NCBI GenBank assembly: GCA_913041025.1 | Contig: CAJWGQ010000160.1 | Span: 1-6,705 of the forward strand | Direction: 5' to 3' | DNA length: 6,705 nucleotides | Origin: an uncultured Gammaproteobacteria bacterium | GTDB lineage: Bacteria > Pseudomonadota > Gammaproteobacteria > Pseudomonadales > Azotimanducaceae_A | Shown: positions 6,444 through 6,705 of the stretch, piece after piece | How the letters are laid out: the number at the start of each line of letters is the position of its first letter | Numbering within the stretch: the first letter of the stretch is position 1 | Translations under genes and position numbers: made by a program | Notes under the pieces: generated by a model | Database searches by the model: none | What the model saw: only the letters and a program-made list of their open reading frames with translations | Told to the model about the DNA's origin: nothing

Positions 6444-6705
6444 ATGGAAGCGACTTCCACTAGAGAGGGAGATCGAATTGAATCTCTTGATGTCCTGAGA
6501 GGGTTTGCTCTTCTCGGCATTCTACTTTTGAATATTCTGGGATTCGGTTTGGTCTCTGCGGCCTTTGTGGATCCTGGTATCTATATAAAGCCCTACGAAG
6601 GAATCGACTTCGTGGTTTGGGCCCTGATTGAGTTAACTAGTGAAGGAACCATGAGGACCCTTTTCTCGATTCTATTTGGCGCAGGCGTCGTTTTGTTTGT
6701 TTCTG
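6444..6705 (+). CDS. DUF418/YeiB-family membrane protein, N-terminal part (3' truncated by window edge)
   Basis: The first 87 codons of an integral inner-membrane protein with the characteristic DUF418/YeiB opening: R-I-E-S-L-D-V-L-R-G-F-A-L-L-G-I-L-L-L-N-I (11-31), where the LDxLRGFALLGIL segment forms the first transmembrane helix. A short outside loop follows (YIKPYEGIDF, 47-56), then a second hydrophobic region ending in SEGTMRTLFSILFGAG (66-81), the family's second hallmark. Related proteins resemble the acyltransferase-3/heparan-acetyltransferase fold, but their role is poorly known. The ATG at 6444 has TGAGGAG (6431-6437) six bases upstream, an excellent site. The frame is still open at the right edge. 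Full-length members have roughly 350-430 residues, so most of the gene lies outside. It is separated from the operon by about 460 bases and is likely transcribed independently. Confidence 0.9.
   Translation, partial: MEATSTREGDRIESLDVLRGFALLGILLLNILGFGLVSAAFVDPGIYIKPYEGIDFVVWALIELTSEGTMRTLFSILFGAGVVLFVS

Overview
The window reads as ordinary bacterial chromosome of moderate G+C with short, AT-rich intergenic gaps. The mix of genes is a class III aminotransferase, an exported metallo-beta-lactamase-fold hydrolase, a GST, an LLM flavin/F420-type oxidoreductase, an APH-like kinase and a DUF418/YeiB membrane protein. This suits a free-living, probably marine, proteobacterium, most likely an uncultured gammaproteobacterium. 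That placement is an inference from gene style; no taxonomic marker is present.

Layout from left to right: (1) the C-terminal part of a PLP-dependent class III aminotransferase, cut by the left edge just after its catalytic lysine; (2) a monocistronic-looking exported MBL-fold hydrolase at 683-1588; (3) a convergent cytosolic GST at 1639-2244 on the minus strand, with a small hairpin in the gap between the two; (4) the wreck of a secreted protein gene at 2390-2631, where a signal-peptide start runs into a stop and a recognisable C-terminal tail follows in another frame; (5) a tight three-gene operon at 2684-5983, holding a two-domain lipocalin/AttH-like protein, a luciferase-like oxidoreductase of the TIGR03857 type, and an APH/ecdysteroid-kinase-like phosphotransferase; (6) an AT-rich stretch of about 460 bases without a gene, ending in a hairpin plus T-run; (7) the N-terminus of a DUF418/YeiB-type membrane protein, cut by the right edge.

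The most interesting unit is the operon at 2684-5983. Its genes are separated by 10 bases and then by a 4-base stop/start overlap, and both downstream genes appear to start at TTG behind good Shine-Dalgarno sequences. All three families recur around lipid, steroid or other hydrophobic-substrate catabolism, so a shared pathway acting on a hydrophobic or CoA-linked molecule is a reasonable guess. The substrate cannot be read from the sequence. Nothing in the window looks like a phage, insertion sequence, CRISPR array, RNA gene or defence system.
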